Assembly: GCA_029202985.1 (NCBI GenBank)
Contig: CP119316.1
Location: 2,232,001-2,296,000, forward strand
Reading direction: 5' to 3'
Source: Candidatus Andeanibacterium colombiense
GTDB taxonomy: Bacteria > Pseudomonadota > Alphaproteobacteria > Sphingomonadales > Sphingomonadaceae
Length of the DNA: 64,000 nt
Shown in pieces: positions 54,714 to 62,150 of the stretch (the first letter of the stretch is position 1; each line of letters opens with the position of its first letter). A program made the position numbers and the translations under genes. The notes beneath the pieces were generated by a model. That model saw only the letters and a list, made by a program, of their open reading frames with translations. It was not told the origin of the DNA and ran no database searches.

Positions 54714-55190
54714 ATGACCCAGCCGACCCCCTCGTCCGGCCGCGCCCCGGCGCGCGCCTGGAAGCGCCCGTTCCTCGAGGCGCTCGCCGAAAGTTCCAAC
54801 GTCGCCCGTGCCGCGAAAATCGCCGAGGTGCCGAGCGCGACCGTCTACGACCTCCGCCGCAAGAGCCGCGAGTTCGCGCGCCAGTGGCAAGCCGCCCTCA
54901 GCGAAGGCTACGACAATCTCGAGATGGAATTGCTCGGCCGCCTGCGCGAAGGCGAGATCAAGCGCGCCGCCGGGGCAAAGGTTGGCGTCCGGACTTTCGA
55001 CAACGCTACCGCCTATCGCCTGCTGATGGTGCACAAGGACGCACGCGACAAGGAACGCGCCACCCGCGCCAATGTCACCGCCGCCGAGGTGCGCGCGTCG
55101 ATCGAGCGCAAGGTCGCAGTGCTCAAGGCGCAGGTCGAGGCCCGCGCCGAAGCCGAAGCGGAAGCAGCGGCCGAAGCCGATGGCGAGTGA
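54714..55190 (+). CDS. GTA/phage small terminase subunit (g1-like)
   Basis: 158 aa from the ATG at 54714. A helix-turn-helix segment (ESSNVARAAKIAEVPSATVYDLRRKSREFARQW, broken at its turn) resembles small terminases, with a C-terminal Ala/Glu-rich coil (ARAEAEAEAAAEADGE). The large terminase begins 11 bases before its stop. It would recognise DNA for packaging and load the large subunit; GTA packaging is non-specific in known cases. Confidence 0.75.
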   Translation: MTQPTPSSGRAPARAWKRPFLEALAESSNVARAAKIAEVPSATVYDLRRKSREFARQWQAALSEGYDNLEMELLGRLREGEIKRAAGAKVGVRTFDNATAYRLLMVHKDARDKERATRANVTAAEVRASIERKVAVLKAQVEARAEAEAEAAAEADGE

Positions 55191-56502
55191 TCCGCATGGC
55201 TGGTGGACCAAGGCCACCGCGCCCGATCTCGCGCGTTTCACCCGCAATCTCACGCAGCCGGAGAAGGACGAGTTCGGCTATAACTTCGGCCCTTGGGCAC
55301 ATGACGGCCAGGTGCCGCCGCCGGGCGACTGGCGCACCTGGCTGGTGCTGGCCGGGCGCGGCTTCGGCAAGACCCGCGCGGGCGCCGAATGGGTCCGCGC
55401 GGTGGCCGAGGCCGATGGTCAGGCACGGATCGCGCTGGTCGGCGCGTCGCTCGGCGAAGTGCGCAGCGTGATGGTCGAAGGGGAAAGCGGGCTGCTCGCC
55501 TGCTGCCCGCCCGGCCGCAAGCCGCTTTACGAACCGAGCCTGCGCCGGGTGACCTTCCCCAACGGTGCGCAGGCTTTGCTTTATTCCGCGGCCGAGCCCG
55601 AGAGCCTGCGCGGTCCGCAGCACTGCCACGCGTGGTGCGACGAGATCGCCAAATGGCCGGGCACGCATGGCAAGGCGATGCGCGCGTGGGACAATCTCCT
55701 GCTCGGCCTGCGGCTGGGCGCGGACCAGCGGATCGTCGCGACCACCACCCCGCGCGCGGTGCCGCTGCTGCGCCGCCTGCTCGGCGCGAGCGCGGACGAG
55801 CTGGCGGTCACCCGCGGGAAGACGATCGACAATTGCTATCTCCCGGCGCGCTTCCGGCGCGCGATGCAGGCGGAATTCGGCCGCTCGCTGCTCGGGCGCC
55901 AGGAACTCGAAGGAGAATTGATCGAGGACATCGAAGGCGCTCTGTGGAGCCGGGCATTGCTCGAAGCCTGCCGCGATCAGCGCGACGCAGCGGCTTGGAA
56001 ACGCGTGGTGATCGGCGTCGATCCCCCGGCCTCGGCCGAGGGCGACGCCTGCGGGATCGTGGTCTGCGCCTCGGGGGAGGACGGGATCGCCCGCGTGCTC
56101 GCCGATTGCTCGCTGCGCCACCCGACCCCCGAACGCTGGGCCCGCCGCGTCGCCACCGCCGCGCGCGAATGGGGCGCGGATCGGGTGGTGGCCGAAAGCA
56201 ATCAGGGCGGCGCCATGGTCAAGAGTGTGCTCCACGCCGCCGAAATCGCACTGCCGGTCAAACTGGTCCACGCGAGCCGAGGCAAAAGCGCGCGGGCCGA
56301 ACCGGTCGCAGCTCTGTACGAGGCCGGGCGGGTGCGGCATTGCGGGATCTTCCCCGAGCTGGAGGATGAGCTGTGCGGCCTGCTCGCGGGCGGGGATTAC
56401 GAAGGACCGGGAAGGTCGCCGGACCGGGCGGATGCGCTGGTCTGGGCGCTTACGGAGCTGATGCTGGGGGTGAGGCGGGTGCCGCGGATTTTAAGGCTGT
56501 GA
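55180..56502 (+). CDS. GTA terminase large subunit (g2)
   Basis: 440 aa. Walker A is VLAGRGFGKTRAGAEWV (about residues 58-66), Walker B CHAWCDEIAKWPG, and the nuclease domain shows VIGVDPPAS, VVAESNQGGAMVK and SPDRADALVWAL. This is the Terminase_6 type of RcGTA-like clusters. It packages about headful lengths of DNA. In other clusters the portal gene follows directly; here a 1.3-kb insert intervenes. Confidence 0.93.
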   Translation: MASDPHGWWTKATAPDLARFTRNLTQPEKDEFGYNFGPWAHDGQVPPPGDWRTWLVLAGRGFGKTRAGAEWVRAVAEADGQARIALVGASLGEVRSVMVEGESGLLACCPPGRKPLYEPSLRRVTFPNGAQALLYSAAEPESLRGPQHCHAWCDEIAKWPGTHGKAMRAWDNLLLGLRLGADQRIVATTTPRAVPLLRRLLGASADELAVTRGKTIDNCYLPARFRRAMQAEFGRSLLGRQELEGELIEDIEGALWSRALLEACRDQRDAAAWKRVVIGVDPPASAEGDACGIVVCASGEDGIARVLADCSLRHPTPERWARRVATAAREWGADRVVAESNQGGAMVKSVLHAAEIALPVKLVHASRGKSARAEPVAALYEAGRVRHCGIFPELEDELCGLLAGGDYEGPGRSPDRADALVWALTELMLGVRRVPRILRL

Positions 56503-56564
56503 GCCGCCGGCGTGCTTCACAGCGTGGCGAAATACCCGATCGCCACAATCCATGCCCCCTTGTC

Positions 56565-56807
56565 ATGGTCGAGTGGGAGGATAGCGCGCAGCCTATCCCA
56601 AGCTGGTCTTATCTGGCGTCTTATAACCCGTCTGGCCCTATCCGCTGCATTTCAGTGGGTTGGCTTATTCGAAACGATGACCAGATGAAGGTTCTTGCGC
56701 CCAACATGGGAGCCATCGACGACGAAAGCAGCGTGCAGGTTTCTGGAGTAATCCAGATTCCCACACGCTGCGTTCTTCATGTTACCCCGATAGGGGAAGC
56801 GATCTAG
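56565..56807 (+). CDS. Small protein of unknown function in the g2-g3 insert
   Basis: 80 aa from the ATG at 56565. It has a compact, well-folded look: VEWEDSAQPIPSWSYLAS, IRCISVGWLIRNDDQMKVLAPNMG and SGVIQIPTRCVLHVTPIGE. Similar short proteins occur in accessory regions of alphaproteobacteria, from memory only. The GC content is lower than in the terminase. It shares the CTAG at 56804-56807 with the opposing small gene for both stop codons. Confidence 0.65.
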   Translation: MVEWEDSAQPIPSWSYLASYNPSGPIRCISVGWLIRNDDQMKVLAPNMGAIDDESSVQVSGVIQIPTRCVLHVTPIGEAI

Positions 56808-56971
56808 TTGCCCTTATTCTCGTCCTGCGACAGGACAGAGGCGGCAAGCCTTTTAGCTTCGGCTGGCGAAGGTTTTTTACGCCCCGCCAGAACATCGCTC
56901 GCCAGCTTCGACGTCGCCGTGCTGGACTGTTTTTTGGGTGGCGGCTTTGCGCCGCTAGGCTTTCTAGCCAT
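56804..56971 (-). CDS. Small basic Lys/Ala-rich protein in the g2-g3 insert
   Basis: 55 aa from the ATG at 56971, too short for most gene finders. It reads MARKPSGAKPPPKKQSSTAT at the N-terminus, then a helical Ala/Lys region (LASDVLAGRKKPSPAEAKRL) and an SQDENKGN tail. Similar basic KxxSPxxAKxLAASVLSQ-type small proteins are known in accessory regions, from memory only. It may bind nucleic acid or a partner; function unknown. The stop is shared head-on with the 80-aa gene. Confidence 0.55.
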   Translation of the reverse strand: MARKPSGAKPPPKKQSSTATSKLASDVLAGRKKPSPAEAKRLAASVLSQDENKGN

Positions 56972-57019
56972 CGTTAATTACTCCATTTGACCCGAAGATT
57001 CCGGGTGTGGTAATGCGAT

Positions 57020-57048
57020 GGCGTGACGAGGTTAGCCCTCGCCACGCC
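57020..57048. other. Strong hairpin in the g2-g3 insert
   Basis: GGCGTGACGAGG pairs with CCTCGCCACGCC, 12 bp with a single A-C mismatch, loop TTAGC. It lies between two minus-strand genes in a 152-base gap. There is no T-run, so a structured RNA, attenuator or recombination site is as likely as a terminator. Confidence 0.6.
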
Positions 57049-57123
57049 GGGTAGTCACTCTGCTTAACAAGAGCAATGGGAAGCTAAGGGGCTGCAACCC
57101 CCGCGACCCGAAGGAATGTTTCG

Positions 57124-57624
57124 TCATTCCGTGGCCTCCTCTATTGGCGCGTCCAGCGCTGTCTCTGAGCCGTCCTTGGGATTATCCTGAGGCGGCTCAT
57201 TTTCATTTCGGACAAGGTGCCAAACCTTGCCGCGAAGCTCGATCACATCGTCGGCCTTCAAACGCGAGAGTTGTGGGCTGAGGCTGGTTCGCATGATCTC
57301 CTTGCCCCACTCGCGCCGGAAGAAGTCGAGCAGCTCATTGGCAGTTGCGCCGTTCGTTAGGTGTTCGCTCAGCGCCTTCACGACGAGTTGCTGAAAAGTC
57401 AGATTTTGAATGTCGGGGTTTGCCTTGCGACGGAAGTGCGCCACGGAATTCATGCTGGCATCGGCACCAGTTGGAAGCAGTAGCTTCCCGGTCAGGGCTC
57501 GGAGGGCATACTCAATCTGGTCCAGCTCCACCACGACGGGCTGGATTTGAGCCTTCAAATCGGCGTGTTTGGCCTCAAGGACTTGCTTACGCGCACGAAG
57601 CATACGGAGGGTTTCGGTTTCCAC
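57124..57624 (-). CDS. Coiled-coil and winged-helix protein of unknown function in the g2-g3 insert
   Basis: 166 aa. Residues 1-50 form a predicted coiled coil (LRARKQVLEAKHADLKAQIQP). Residues of about 75-145 look like a winged-helix domain (TFQQLVVKALSEHLTNGATA, NELLDFFRREWGKEI, SLSPQLSRLKADDVIELRGK, VWHLV). The tail is acidic. The pattern suggests a DNA-binding regulator. It is transcribed against the GTA genes from the 195-base AT-rich gap before the portal gene. No named family was recognised. Confidence 0.65.
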   Translation of the reverse strand: METETLRMLRARKQVLEAKHADLKAQIQPVVVELDQIEYALRALTGKLLLPTGADASMNSVAHFRRKANPDIQNLTFQQLVVKALSEHLTNGATANELLDFFRREWGKEIMRTSLSPQLSRLKADDVIELRGKVWHLVRNENEPPQDNPKDGSETALDAPIEEATE

Positions 57625-57739
57625 AGTCCAGCGGTATCAGGGAATCCGGGCGCGGACAACACAGAAGTTGTCAAACAATCCACAGGCAACGCAATGGACT
57701 CCTTTTGTTCCGCAGTCAAGGGTGGAAAAGTATATTTTT

Positions 57740-57754
57740 GTTCTATTTGTGTTC
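57740..57754. promoter_or_regulatory. Candidate LexA (SOS) box
   Basis: GTTC, seven bases, GTTC matches the alphaproteobacterial LexA site exactly. It lies in the 195-base gap between the winged-helix gene and the portal gene, in DNA of about 43-47% GC, next to a TATATT sequence. About two such matches are expected by chance in 64 kb, so position is the main support. Confidence 0.4.
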
Positions 57755-57819
57755 GATTTGGGGTCCGCATCACCTCACCCACACGCGAATAGTATTGGCT
57801 AACCTAACAAGGAAACTCC

Positions 57820-58968
57820 ATGTCCCTCCTCCAAACCCTGGTCTCCGCCTTCAAGGGCGGGGGCGGTTCTCGTGCGCCCTTGGCGGGCTCGTTTCCGCTC
57901 AACTGGCCATACTGGCTCGATCCCACCGGCGCCCGCGCACCCTATGAGTATCGCGAAGCCGTCCAGCGCGCCTTCCTCGAGAACCCGGTTGCCCAGCGCG
58001 CGGTGCGGCTGGTGGCCGAAGGGGTCGGCGGAGCGCCGCTGCTGGCGGGCGAGCCGGAGCTAACGAAGCTCGTGGCCGCGACCAGCGCGGGGCAGTCGCT
58101 GCTCGAAACGCTCGCGGCGCAGTTGCTGCTGCACGGCAATGCCTATGTCCAGATCGTCAAGGACGGCGCCGGGCGGCCGATCGACCTGTTCGCGCTCAGG
58201 CCCGAGCGGGTTGCGGTGGTCGCGGACGCACGGGGCTGGCCGACCGCGTGGCGCTACACGGTCGGCGAGACGGTACTGACTTTGCCAGTGGAGGATGAGG
58301 ACGGCTGGCCGTCGCTCATCCACATCAAGGCGTTCCATCCGTCCGACGATCACTACGGCGCTGGCTGTCTCTCGGCCGCCGACCAGGCGGTCGCGACCCA
58401 TAATGCGGCCGCCGAATGGAACCGCGCATTGCTCGAAAACGCCGCGCGGCCCTCCGGCGCGCTGGTGATGGAAGGCGAGGCCGAGATGCTCGGCGCCGAG
58501 CAGTTCGAACGGCTGCAGGGCGAACTGGCCGCGGCCTTCGCCGGCGCGGCCAATTCCGGGCGGCCGATGCTGCTCTCCGGCGGGCTCAAGTGGCAGCCGC
58601 TGTCGCTTACGCCCGCAGACATGGATTTCGCCGAGCTCAAGGCGGCCGCCGCGCGCGACATCGCGCTTGCCTTCGGGGTGCCGCCGATGCTGCTCGGCCT
58701 GCCGGGCGACAACACCTATGCCAATTACCGCGAGGCGAACCGCGCGCTGTGGCGGCTGACGCTGCTGCCGCTGGCGGGCAAGATCCTGTCCGGCATCGCC
58801 GAAGGGCTCGCCCCGTGGTTCCCCGGCGCGGTGCTGGCGGTGGACCTCGACCGGATTCCCGCGCTCGCCGAAGACCGCGAGCGGCTGTGGGCCCAGGTCA
58901 GCGGCGCCGCATTCCTGTCCGACGATGAAAAGCGGGCCCTGCTGGGGCTCGATGGAGGTGCGAAATGA
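57820..58968 (+). CDS. GTA/phage portal protein (g3)
   Basis: 382 aa, HK97-type portal. EYREAVQRAFLENPVAQRAVRLVAEGVGGAPLL, LLLHGNAYVQIVKDGAGRPIDLFALRPERV, IHIKAFHPSDDHYGAGCLSAA and FGVPPMLLGLPGDNTYANYREANRALWRLTLLPL, split by the fold, mark the family. It forms the dodecameric ring through which DNA enters the head. AAGGA precedes the ATG by 6 bases. Next gene overlaps by 4 bases. Confidence 0.94.
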   Translation: MSLLQTLVSAFKGGGGSRAPLAGSFPLNWPYWLDPTGARAPYEYREAVQRAFLENPVAQRAVRLVAEGVGGAPLLAGEPELTKLVAATSAGQSLLETLAAQLLLHGNAYVQIVKDGAGRPIDLFALRPERVAVVADARGWPTAWRYTVGETVLTLPVEDEDGWPSLIHIKAFHPSDDHYGAGCLSAADQAVATHNAAAEWNRALLENAARPSGALVMEGEAEMLGAEQFERLQGELAAAFAGAANSGRPMLLSGGLKWQPLSLTPADMDFAELKAAAARDIALAFGVPPMLLGLPGDNTYANYREANRALWRLTLLPLAGKILSGIAEGLAPWFPGAVLAVDLDRIPALAEDRERLWAQVSGAAFLSDDEKRALLGLDGGAK

Positions 58969-59225
58969 CCCGACCGACCGACGCCACGCGCGCGATGCTG
59001 GAGGAAGCGTCCCAGCTCGGCGCCGAGCGGGCGCTGAGCAAGCTCGGCCTCGCCGACGAAGGCGCGCAGGACGATATCGACGAGTTGCGCGAATTGCTGC
59101 GCGCCTGGCGCGACGCCAAGGCGAGCATGCGCCGGGCGGTGATCGAATGGATCGTGCGAACATTTCTCGCGTTGCTGCTGATCGGCCTTGCCTTGCGCTT
59201 CGGCCTTGCCGGGCTGCTCAAGTGA
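58965..59225 (+). CDS. DUF6127 family protein of GTA clusters
   Basis: 86 aa. An N-terminal helical part (LEEASQLGAERALSKLGLAD) and DIDELRELLRAWRDAKASMRRAVIEW lead to a C-terminal membrane segment (LALLLIGLALRFGLAGLL). This small gene sits between portal and protease in sphingomonad GTA clusters. Function unknown; overlapping starts on both sides support a structural-operon role. Confidence 0.82.
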   Translation: MTRPTDATRAMLEEASQLGAERALSKLGLADEGAQDDIDELRELLRAWRDAKASMRRAVIEWIVRTFLALLLIGLALRFGLAGLLK

Positions 59226-59641
59226 AGCCCGACTCTGTCAGATTTGCCGGCTACGCCGCGCTGTTCGATGTGGCGGACGGCGCGGGCGACGTGATCCGCC
59301 CGGGCGCCTTCGCCCGTGCGATCGCCGAACTGACGGGCCTCCCGCTCTACTGGCAGCACCGGCCCGAACAGCGCATCGGCGCGGTCGAAAGCATTGCCGA
59401 GGATGCAAAAGGTCTGCGCGTGATCGCGCGGATCGATAATCCGCAAGGCCGCGCCGCTGTCGCGCTGGCGCGGCGCGAAGTGAGCGGCCTGTCGTTCGGT
59501 TACCGCGCGCGCGGATACCGCCCGCTGCCGAAAGGGCGGCTGCTCGAAGACATCGACTTGCTCGAAGTGAGCCTCGTCTCCCACCCGCTCCAGCATGGCG
59601 CGCGGGTGCATCTGACCCTCCCTTCGTCATTGCGAGCGTAG
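59222..59641 (+). CDS. HK97-family prohead protease (g4)
   Basis: 139 aa with a GTG start overlapping the DUF6127 stop. YAALFDVADGAGDVIRPGAFARAI, LYWQHRPEQRIG with the catalytic His, and REVSGLSFGYRAR with the nucleophilic Ser define the U35 protease; LLEVSLVSHPLQHGA follows. It trims capsid subunits during head maturation. Its last codons (LPSSLRA) are supplied by copy 2 of the palindromic repeat. Confidence 0.92.
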   Translation: MKPDSVRFAGYAALFDVADGAGDVIRPGAFARAIAELTGLPLYWQHRPEQRIGAVESIAEDAKGLRVIARIDNPQGRAAVALARREVSGLSFGYRARGYRPLPKGRLLEDIDLLEVSLVSHPLQHGARVHLTLPSSLRA

Positions 59642-59711
59642 CGAAGCAATCCAGGGCAGCAGCGCAGAACGCTCTGGATTGCCGCGGAACCTTCGGTTCC
59701 TCGCAATGACG
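59625..59711. repeat. Dispersed palindromic repeat, copy 2
   Basis: 87 bases with the same 12-bp terminal inverted repeats as copy 1 at 54462-54538, and the same inner GCAATCCAG/CTGGATTGC pair. It provides the stop codon of the prohead protease. It is directly followed by an intrinsic terminator. Confidence 0.9.
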
Positions 59712-59728
59712 AAAAAATAAAACTCTCC

Positions 59729-59752
59729 GGCCGCCTCTTGCGGCCTTTTTTT
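59729..59752 (+). terminator. Intrinsic terminator between g4 and g5
   Basis: GGCCGC and GCGGCC enclose CTCTT and are followed by seven T residues. It lies 27 bases before the capsid ATG, inside what is expected to be one late operon. Confidence 0.85.
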
Positions 59753-59778
59753 GTGCCCAAGTGAAAGGTGATTGCCCA

Positions 59779-60912
59779 ATGGAACCCGAACTCAACGAAA
59801 CCGAACCCCTCGCCGCCTCGTTCGACCTTGCCCAGCGCCAGGACGAAGCCGATGCGGCGATCGGGGTGCTGCGCTCCGATGTCGATGAAGTGAAGGCCCG
59901 GCTCGACCGGGTCAGCCGCGCCGCCGCACGCCCGGCGCTTGTCGGCAGCGACAGCCCCGAGGTGAAGAGCTTCGTCGACGGCTATCTCCGCCGCGGGGCC
60001 GAGCTGCAGGTCAAGTCGATCAACGGCGAGGTCCCGGGCGAGGGCGGCTATGCGGTCCCGCGCGAGATCGACGCGCTGATCGCGAGCCAGCTCAAGGAGA
60101 TCTCGCCCATCCGCGCGATCGCGCAGGTGGTCCAGGTCGGCAGCGCGGGCTACCGCAAGCTGGTCAGCAAGGGCGGGACCGCGAGCGGCTGGGTCGGCGA
60201 AACCGACGCCCGGCCCGAGACCGCCACGCCGGGCTTCACCGAGATCGCGCCGCCCTTCGGCAATCTCTATGCGAACCCGGCGGCGAGCCAGGCGATGCTC
60301 GACGATGCGGCCTTCGATCTCGAAAGCTGGCTCGCAGCCGAGATCGCGATGGAATTCGCCCGCGCGGAAGGAGCAGCCTTCGTTTCGGGTAACGGTACCG
60401 ACAAGCCCAAGGGCTTCCTGTCCGCGCCGGTCTCGCTCGCCTTCGACGCGACCCGCGCCTTCGGCACGCTGCAATATATTCCGAGCGGGGATGACGAAGG
60501 CTTCGGCGCCGCTCCGGAAGAGACGCTGATCGATCTGGTCCACAGCCTCAAGGCCGGGCACCGCCAGGGTGCGAGCTGGGTGATGAATTCGGCGACGCTG
60601 GCCGAAGTGCGCAAGCTCAAGACCGCCGATGGCGCGTTCCTGTGGCAGCCGGGCCTGCTCGAAACCCAGCCCGACCGGCTGCTCGGCTATCCGGTGGTCG
60701 AGGCCGAGGACATGCCCGACATCGACGGCGACACCTTCCCGATCGCCTTCGGCAATTTCAAGGCCGGCTATCTGATCGCCGAACGCACCGCGACCCAGAT
60801 CCTGCGCGATCCCTTCACCCACAAGCCGTTCGTCCACTTCTACGCGACCCGGCGCGTGGGCGGGCAGGTGCTCGATTCGGCCGCGATCAAGCTGCTGAAG
60901 ATCGAAGGCTGA
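59779..60912 (+). CDS. HK97-type major capsid protein (g5)
   Basis: 377 aa. A short N-terminal coiled region (ASFDLAQRQDEADAAIGVLR), presumably trimmed by the g4 protease, precedes the HK97 fold: GGYAVPREIDALIASQLKEISPIRAIA, GWVGETDARPETATP, AFVSGNGTDKPKGFL, WVMNSATLAEVRKLK and GDTFPIAFGNFKAGYLI. It builds the icosahedral GTA head. AAAGGTG lies 8 bases before the ATG. It has a terminator upstream and a perfect hairpin downstream. Confidence 0.95.
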   Translation: MEPELNETEPLAASFDLAQRQDEADAAIGVLRSDVDEVKARLDRVSRAAARPALVGSDSPEVKSFVDGYLRRGAELQVKSINGEVPGEGGYAVPREIDALIASQLKEISPIRAIAQVVQVGSAGYRKLVSKGGTASGWVGETDARPETATPGFTEIAPPFGNLYANPAASQAMLDDAAFDLESWLAAEIAMEFARAEGAAFVSGNGTDKPKGFLSAPVSLAFDATRAFGTLQYIPSGDDEGFGAAPEETLIDLVHSLKAGHRQGASWVMNSATLAEVRKLKTADGAFLWQPGLLETQPDRLLGYPVVEAEDMPDIDGDTFPIAFGNFKAGYLIAERTATQILRDPFTHKPFVHFYATRRVGGQVLDSAAIKLLKIEG

Positions 60913-60920
60913 CTACCGAG

Positions 60921-60946
60921 CCTCCCCGGGCATCGTCCCGGGGAGG
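60921..60946. terminator. Perfect hairpin after the capsid gene
   Basis: CCTCCCCGGG pairs with CCCGGGGAGG around CATCGT. No T-run follows, so it may stabilise the capsid mRNA or slow transcription rather than stop it. Confidence 0.6.
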
Positions 60947-60973
60947 ATATTCTCGCTAGATAAGGAGCCGCTT

Positions 60974-61519
60974 ATGCGGACGATTCTCACGCCGCCCGCA
61001 GTGCCGGATGCGGCGCTCGGCGCGTTGAAGGCGTGGCTCGCGATCTCGACGGCAAGCGAAGACGCGGCGCTGACCGCCCTGCTCGCCGCTGCGCTCGATG
61101 CCTGCGAAGCCTTCACCGGGCTGATGGTGCTCGAAAGTACCTGCGAGGAAGTGTTGCCCGCACAATCCGGCTGGCAGGCGCTCGCCACGAAGCCGGTGCA
61201 GACGATCGCCGGAGCCGAAGGCATCCCGGCCGAAGGCGCAAGCTTCGCCCTCGCGGCGGACGCCTATGCGATCGATCTCGATGCCGATGGCGGCGGCCGC
61301 TTCCGGCTGATCGGCCTGGGCAGTGCCGGGCGGGTCGCGGTGCGCTTCACCGCCGGGCTCGCGGCCGAATGGGACGATGTGCCCGCCGCGATCCGTCACG
61401 GCACAATCCGCCTCGCCGCGCAGCTCTACCGCCGGCGCGACGACGAAGCCGACAGCGCGACACCGCCCGCGTCGGTCGCCGCGCTGTGGCGCCCATGGCG
61501 GCGGCTGCACCTCACATGA
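60974..61519 (+). CDS. GTA head-tail connector (g6)
   Basis: 181 aa. TLLAAALDACEAFTGLMVLE-type core (here ALLAAALDACEAFTGLMVLES), ATKPVQTIAGAEGIP, VRFTAGLAAEWDDVPAAIRHGTIRLAAQLYRRRDD, split by helices, fits the Gp6/YqbG head-tail adaptor found after the capsid gene. It joins the portal to the tail. The next small ORF starts inside its stop. Confidence 0.88.
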   Translation: MRTILTPPAVPDAALGALKAWLAISTASEDAALTALLAAALDACEAFTGLMVLESTCEEVLPAQSGWQALATKPVQTIAGAEGIPAEGASFALAADAYAIDLDADGGGRFRLIGLGSAGRVAVRFTAGLAAEWDDVPAAIRHGTIRLAAQLYRRRDDEADSATPPASVAALWRPWRRLHLT

Positions 61520-61680
61520 TCGAAGCGCAGACCAGGCCGGCGCACACATCCTTCGTCGCCCGCCTGACCGCCCGGGCCGTCGCCATTGCCAGGGCCCGTG
61601 CCGAACTGCGCCGCAGCTCCGACCCGGCCCGCTGGCGCTCGCCGCGTCTGCTCTGGCCCCTATTCACGAAAGGCCGCTGA
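61516..61680 (+). CDS. Small Arg-rich protein in the GTA cluster
   Basis: 54 aa from the ATG at 61516, overlapping the g6 stop. It is strongly basic (ARLTARAVAIARARAELRRS, WRSPRLLWPLF) with no recognised fold. In RcGTA-like clusters g7 occupies this place; the short length and basic composition do not match a standard head-closure protein. It may be a structural peptide or DNA-contacting factor. Confidence 0.5.
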   Translation: MIEAQTRPAHTSFVARLTARAVAIARARAELRRSSDPARWRSPRLLWPLFTKGR

Positions 61681-61681
61681 G

Positions 61682-62071
61682 ATGGAAAGCACCCTGCGCG
61701 CCGCGCTGGTCGCCTGGCTGCGGGCCGGCTCCACGCTCGCCGCGCTCAACCGCGTGGCCGAGGAGGCGCCGGTTATGGCCAGCCTTCCGTGGCTCGGCAT
61801 CGCCGCCAGCGCCAGCACCGACTGGAGCGCGAAGGAAGTGCGCGGGCGCGAAATCCGCGTCGCGTTCGAACTCCATTGCCGCGGCGACGATCCGGCTTCT
61901 GCGGCGACCCTGGTCCGGGCCATCGAAGCCCGGATCGAGGCCTTGCCGCGGATCCAGGAAGGCTTCGCGGTGATCTCGGCCCTGTTCCTCCGCGCCCGCG
62001 CCGAACAGCGCGCCGCCAACACCCGGGCAGTGCTGCTCGAATACCGCTTCCGCGTGCTCGAAATCGCCTGA
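61682..62071 (+). CDS. DUF3168 tail-completion protein (g8)
   Basis: 129 aa. STLRAALVAWLRAGSTLAAL, GREIRVAFELHCRGDDPASAATLVRAI and TRAVLLEYRFRVLEIA match DUF3168, the GTA g8 tail-terminator-type protein. It caps the tail tube. One base separates it from the small basic gene. Confidence 0.9.
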   Translation: MESTLRAALVAWLRAGSTLAALNRVAEEAPVMASLPWLGIAASASTDWSAKEVRGREIRVAFELHCRGDDPASAATLVRAIEARIEALPRIQEGFAVISALFLRARAEQRAANTRAVLLEYRFRVLEIA

Positions 62072-62091
62072 GTCCCCGCGCAGGCGGGGAC
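62072..62091. repeat. REP-like palindrome with GCAG loop
   Basis: GTCCCCGC and GCGGGGAC form a perfect 8-bp stem with loop GCAG, the same architecture as 13538-13557. A second hairpin (CCCCCGC/GCGGGGG, loop CTTC) lies at 62113-62130. Together they fill the 79-base gap before g9. Confidence 0.65.
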
Positions 62092-62150
62092 CTCGTGCCG
62101 AACTGCCTGAGACCCCCGCCTTCGCGGGGGCGCAATTTAGGAGAATGCCC

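Noticed and set aside
57555..57782. 75-codon minus-strand frame next to the LexA-like box
   Set aside because: It overlaps the better-supported 166-aa gene, has no domain and its frame closes soon after; it was kept only as a region of interest.
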